A stretch of 7,066 nt of DNA from Candidatus Omnitrophota bacterium (lineage in GTDB: Bacteria > Omnitrophota > Gorgyraeia > Gygaellales > Profunditerraquicolaceae), in NCBI GenBank assembly GCA_016867175.1, contig VGKF01000045.1, positions 1 through 7,066 on the forward strand, written 5' to 3'. Shown here one piece after another: positions 6,070-7,066 of this stretch (position 1 is its first letter; each line of letters begins with the position of its first letter). Both the position numbers and the translations under genes were made by a program. The notes below the pieces were generated by a model that was not told the DNA's origin, made no database searches, and worked only from the letters and a program-made list of their open reading frames with translations.

Positions 6070-6105
6070 AAATTCACCCTTTATCCCGTCTAAAGAGCAG
6101 TTATT

Positions 6106-6351
6106 ATGGCAGAAAAAAACAGCAAAGGAAATAAAATGATCTCCGTAAACGATATTATGAGCAAGTATAATATCTCTTATCAGACTGTCAACCACTACAC
6201 CGATTTTGGATTGTTGCCGGTGGCAGCAAAGAAGGGGAATGTCAGGTTCTATAATAAAAACTTGATAGAGAAACGCTTAAAGAAGATAAGAGACCTGATG
6301 CAGGAGGGTTATTCTTTGCGTTTGATACGCAAACAGCTGGTTGGCATATAA
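6106..6351 (+). CDS. Minimal MerR-type helix-turn-helix DNA-binding protein
   Basis: This is an 81-residue protein, or 71 if begun at the better-supported ATG 6136. The core ISVNDIMSKYNISYQTVNHY followed by TDFGLLPVAAKKGNVRFYNKN is the MerR winged-helix pattern: helix-turn-helix, (Y)-x-x-x-GLL-P, then the wing ending in R-x-Y. The C-terminal part (KRLKKIRDLMQEGYSLRLIRKQL) is the usual second helical pair. MerR proteins normally continue with a dimerisation helix and an effector domain to 110-150 or more residues; here the chain stops at once. It would bind DNA but has no visible sensor, resembling excisionase/MlrA-type mini regulators. It sits behind a strong promoter with repeat operators and 30 bases before the ExeA-like gene. 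I infer local regulation, possibly of itself and of the downstream gene. Confidence 0.8.
   Translation: MAEKNSKGNKMISVNDIMSKYNISYQTVNHYTDFGLLPVAAKKGNVRFYNKNLIEKRLKKIRDLMQEGYSLRLIRKQLVGI
6124..6138 (+). promoter_or_regulatory. Ribosome site favouring an internal start of the MerR-like gene
   Basis: AAAGGAA (6124-6130) lies six bases before ATG at 6136. This is better than the AAAGAG (6092-6097) eight bases before ATG at 6106. The true protein may therefore start at 6136 with MISVNDIM and have 71 residues. Confidence 0.5.
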
Positions 6352-6381
6352 GATAGGGTTTTATTTTACCAGGAACGAAAG

Positions 6382-6648
6382 ATGAGCTATTTCAAGGTGT
6401 TAGGATTTGAGAAAGAGCCGTTTTCTACCAGCCCAGACCCGGCATTCTTTTATCTTTCCAGGGAGCATGAAACCGCCCTCACCAATATCCTTATAGAGAT
6501 AAGGTTAAAGAGGGGGCTCTCGGTCATACTGGGAGACGTAGGCACCGGCAAGACTACGCTCTCCAGGAAGCGCAGGAACTCAAGGCTATCGCGGTTAACC
6601 CCAGGAATGTGGTTTTGGTCAACAGCATGTGGGATTCCTGCCTTATGA
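6382..6648 (+). pseudogene. ExeA/GspA-like AAA ATPase, truncated just after Walker A
   Basis: The opening MSYFKVLGFEKEPFSTSPDP, then FFYLSREHETALTNI...RGLSVILGDVGTGKTTLSR, is the standard N-terminus of ExeA-type AAA ATPases, which energise secretin assembly and type II secretion/pilus systems. Walker A is G-D-V-G-T-G-K-T-T (residues 51-59). Family members have about 260 or more residues with Walker B, sensors and an arginine finger. Here recognisable sequence ends around residue 62 (base about 6567), and the remaining 26 residues (RRNSRLSRLTPG...) are an out-of-frame reading of the next coding stretch. AGGA at 6371-6374 supports the ATG. ATP hydrolysis is not expected from this remnant. It is either a genuine deletion-made pseudogene or an assembly join. 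Confidence 0.75.
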
Positions 6649-6935
6649 CTATGTCGCAATTAGACGCATATTTTTCTATGCTGGGGATATACAATGCTGT
6701 TACCAATGAAGACGCTGCCAGGGAGGCCGCGGATTATATCTATCGCTGGTTAAATGAGATAAAAAGGATCAATGAACTTAATATAAAAAGCCTAAAGAGC
6801 GTGCTGCAGCTAAACGAACCGAATATAAATACCCATATGGACAGGTTGCGTATATATTATACTGATTTAAATAGCCGCATAGATATTGAAAGAAAGAAAA
6901 TCTCCATTCTTTCTAGTGTTAAAAAGCCAAAATAA
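6609..6935 (+). CDS. Unrecognised mostly helical protein, probably lacking its N-terminus
   Basis: The frame is open to TAA at 6933-6935. A GTG at 6609 gives 108 residues, but sensible coding in this frame already begins near 6564 (QEAQELKAIAVNPRN), inside the truncated ATPase ORF. There is no ribosome site for GTG 6609. The protein has a hydrophobic patch (VVLVNSMWDSCLMTMSQLDAY), then long amphipathic helices (EAADYIYRWLNEIKRINELN, then MDRLRIYYTDLNSRIDIERKK). I do not recognise the family, and it does not look like the missing Walker B or sensor part of the ExeA ATPase. I infer the 3' part of another gene joined to the ATPase start by a deletion. Its C-terminus (SSVKKPK) may itself be shifted, because a neighbouring frame stays open further on. 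Confidence 0.45.
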   Translation: MVLVNSMWDSCLMTMSQLDAYFSMLGIYNAVTNEDAAREAADYIYRWLNEIKRINELNIKSLKSVLQLNEPNINTHMDRLRIYYTDLNSRIDIERKKISILSSVKKPK

Positions 6936-7006
6936 AGAAAAGGACGAAGCTCTCCGTTATCAAGGGATATAAAAGCAGGGATAAGGTTATTGAGGTGGTA
7001 AGTTGA
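6923..7006 (+). pseudogene. Start-less open frame ending at the TTG of the next gene (possible gene tail)
   Basis: After a TAA at 6920-6922, the third frame reads KAKIKKRTKLSV then IKGYKSRDKVIEVVS and ends at TGA 7004-7006, overlapping the TTG start of the next gene. It has no usable start. The tight stop/start overlap is what a real upstream gene end would show, so this could be the tail of the gene preceding, out of frame with 6609-6935. It could also be chance. Confidence 0.25.
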
Positions 7007-7066
7007 ATGCGGATTTCTTAATCAGGATAGAAGAGATTACTCATAAAGACAGCCGTTATAAGCCGG
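7003..7066 (+). CDS. Minf_1886-like family protein, N-terminal fragment (cut by window end)
   Basis: The TTG start at 7003 has GAGGTGG at 6992-6998 as ribosome site. The 21 visible codons read (M)NADFLIRIEEITHKDSRYKP and run off the window. A short helix followed by (H/A)-K-D-x-R-Y-x-P is how Minf_1886-type proteins begin, continuing with an A-Y-x-F-V segment that would lie just outside. The ATG at 7007 is in another frame and meets a stop within five codons, so TTG is the only workable start. The function of the family is not known to me. With only 21 residues the assignment is moderate. Confidence 0.5.
   Translation, partial: MNADFLIRIEEITHKDSRYKP

Overview
The window reads as one strand of a Gram-negative-type (diderm) bacterial genome. 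An outer-membrane beta-barrel C-terminus, a Sec-type signal peptide, frequent ATA and AGG codons, good GGAGG-type ribosome sites, an ExeA-type ATPase opening and a Minf_1886-like gene start together suggest an uncultured lineage such as Candidatus Omnitrophota. That placement is an inference from protein style only. All recognised genes are on the + strand.

Left part (1-3858): the 3' end of an outer-membrane beta-barrel gene, a small secreted protein resembling the iron domain of superoxide reductases (desulfoferrodoxin/class II SORL type), then a 1028-codon open frame. This last gene is the most striking item. Its first third is a transmembrane helix, a long coiled coil and a Pro/Glu-rich linker. 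Its last about 700 residues are a complete, apparently active elongation factor G. The three genes lie 23 and 13 bases apart and look like one operon.

Middle (3859-5789): a candidate extended -10 promoter, then a two-component pair. The pair is a membrane-anchored PAS/HisKA/HATPase_c histidine kinase followed 27 bases later by a single-domain receiver. The kinase repeats the plan of the EF-G fusion: one N-terminal helix, a cytoplasmic coiled coil, then a catalytic module.

Right part (5790-7066): a 316-base gene-free stretch rich in palindromes and repeats, ending in a TTGACA-type promoter overlapped by repeats with an 18-base period. It leads into a minimal MerR-type DNA-binding protein and an ExeA-like AAA ATPase whose homology stops just after Walker A. 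From there coding jumps frame into an unrecognised helical protein, then possibly a third frame, before a TTG start that opens a Minf_1886-like gene cut by the window end. The stretch 6560-7006 looks like a deletion/fusion scar or an assembly join.

How the genes work together is uncertain. The kinase and regulator are almost certainly partners. A link between them and the membrane-tethered translation factor is only suggested by adjacency and shared architecture.
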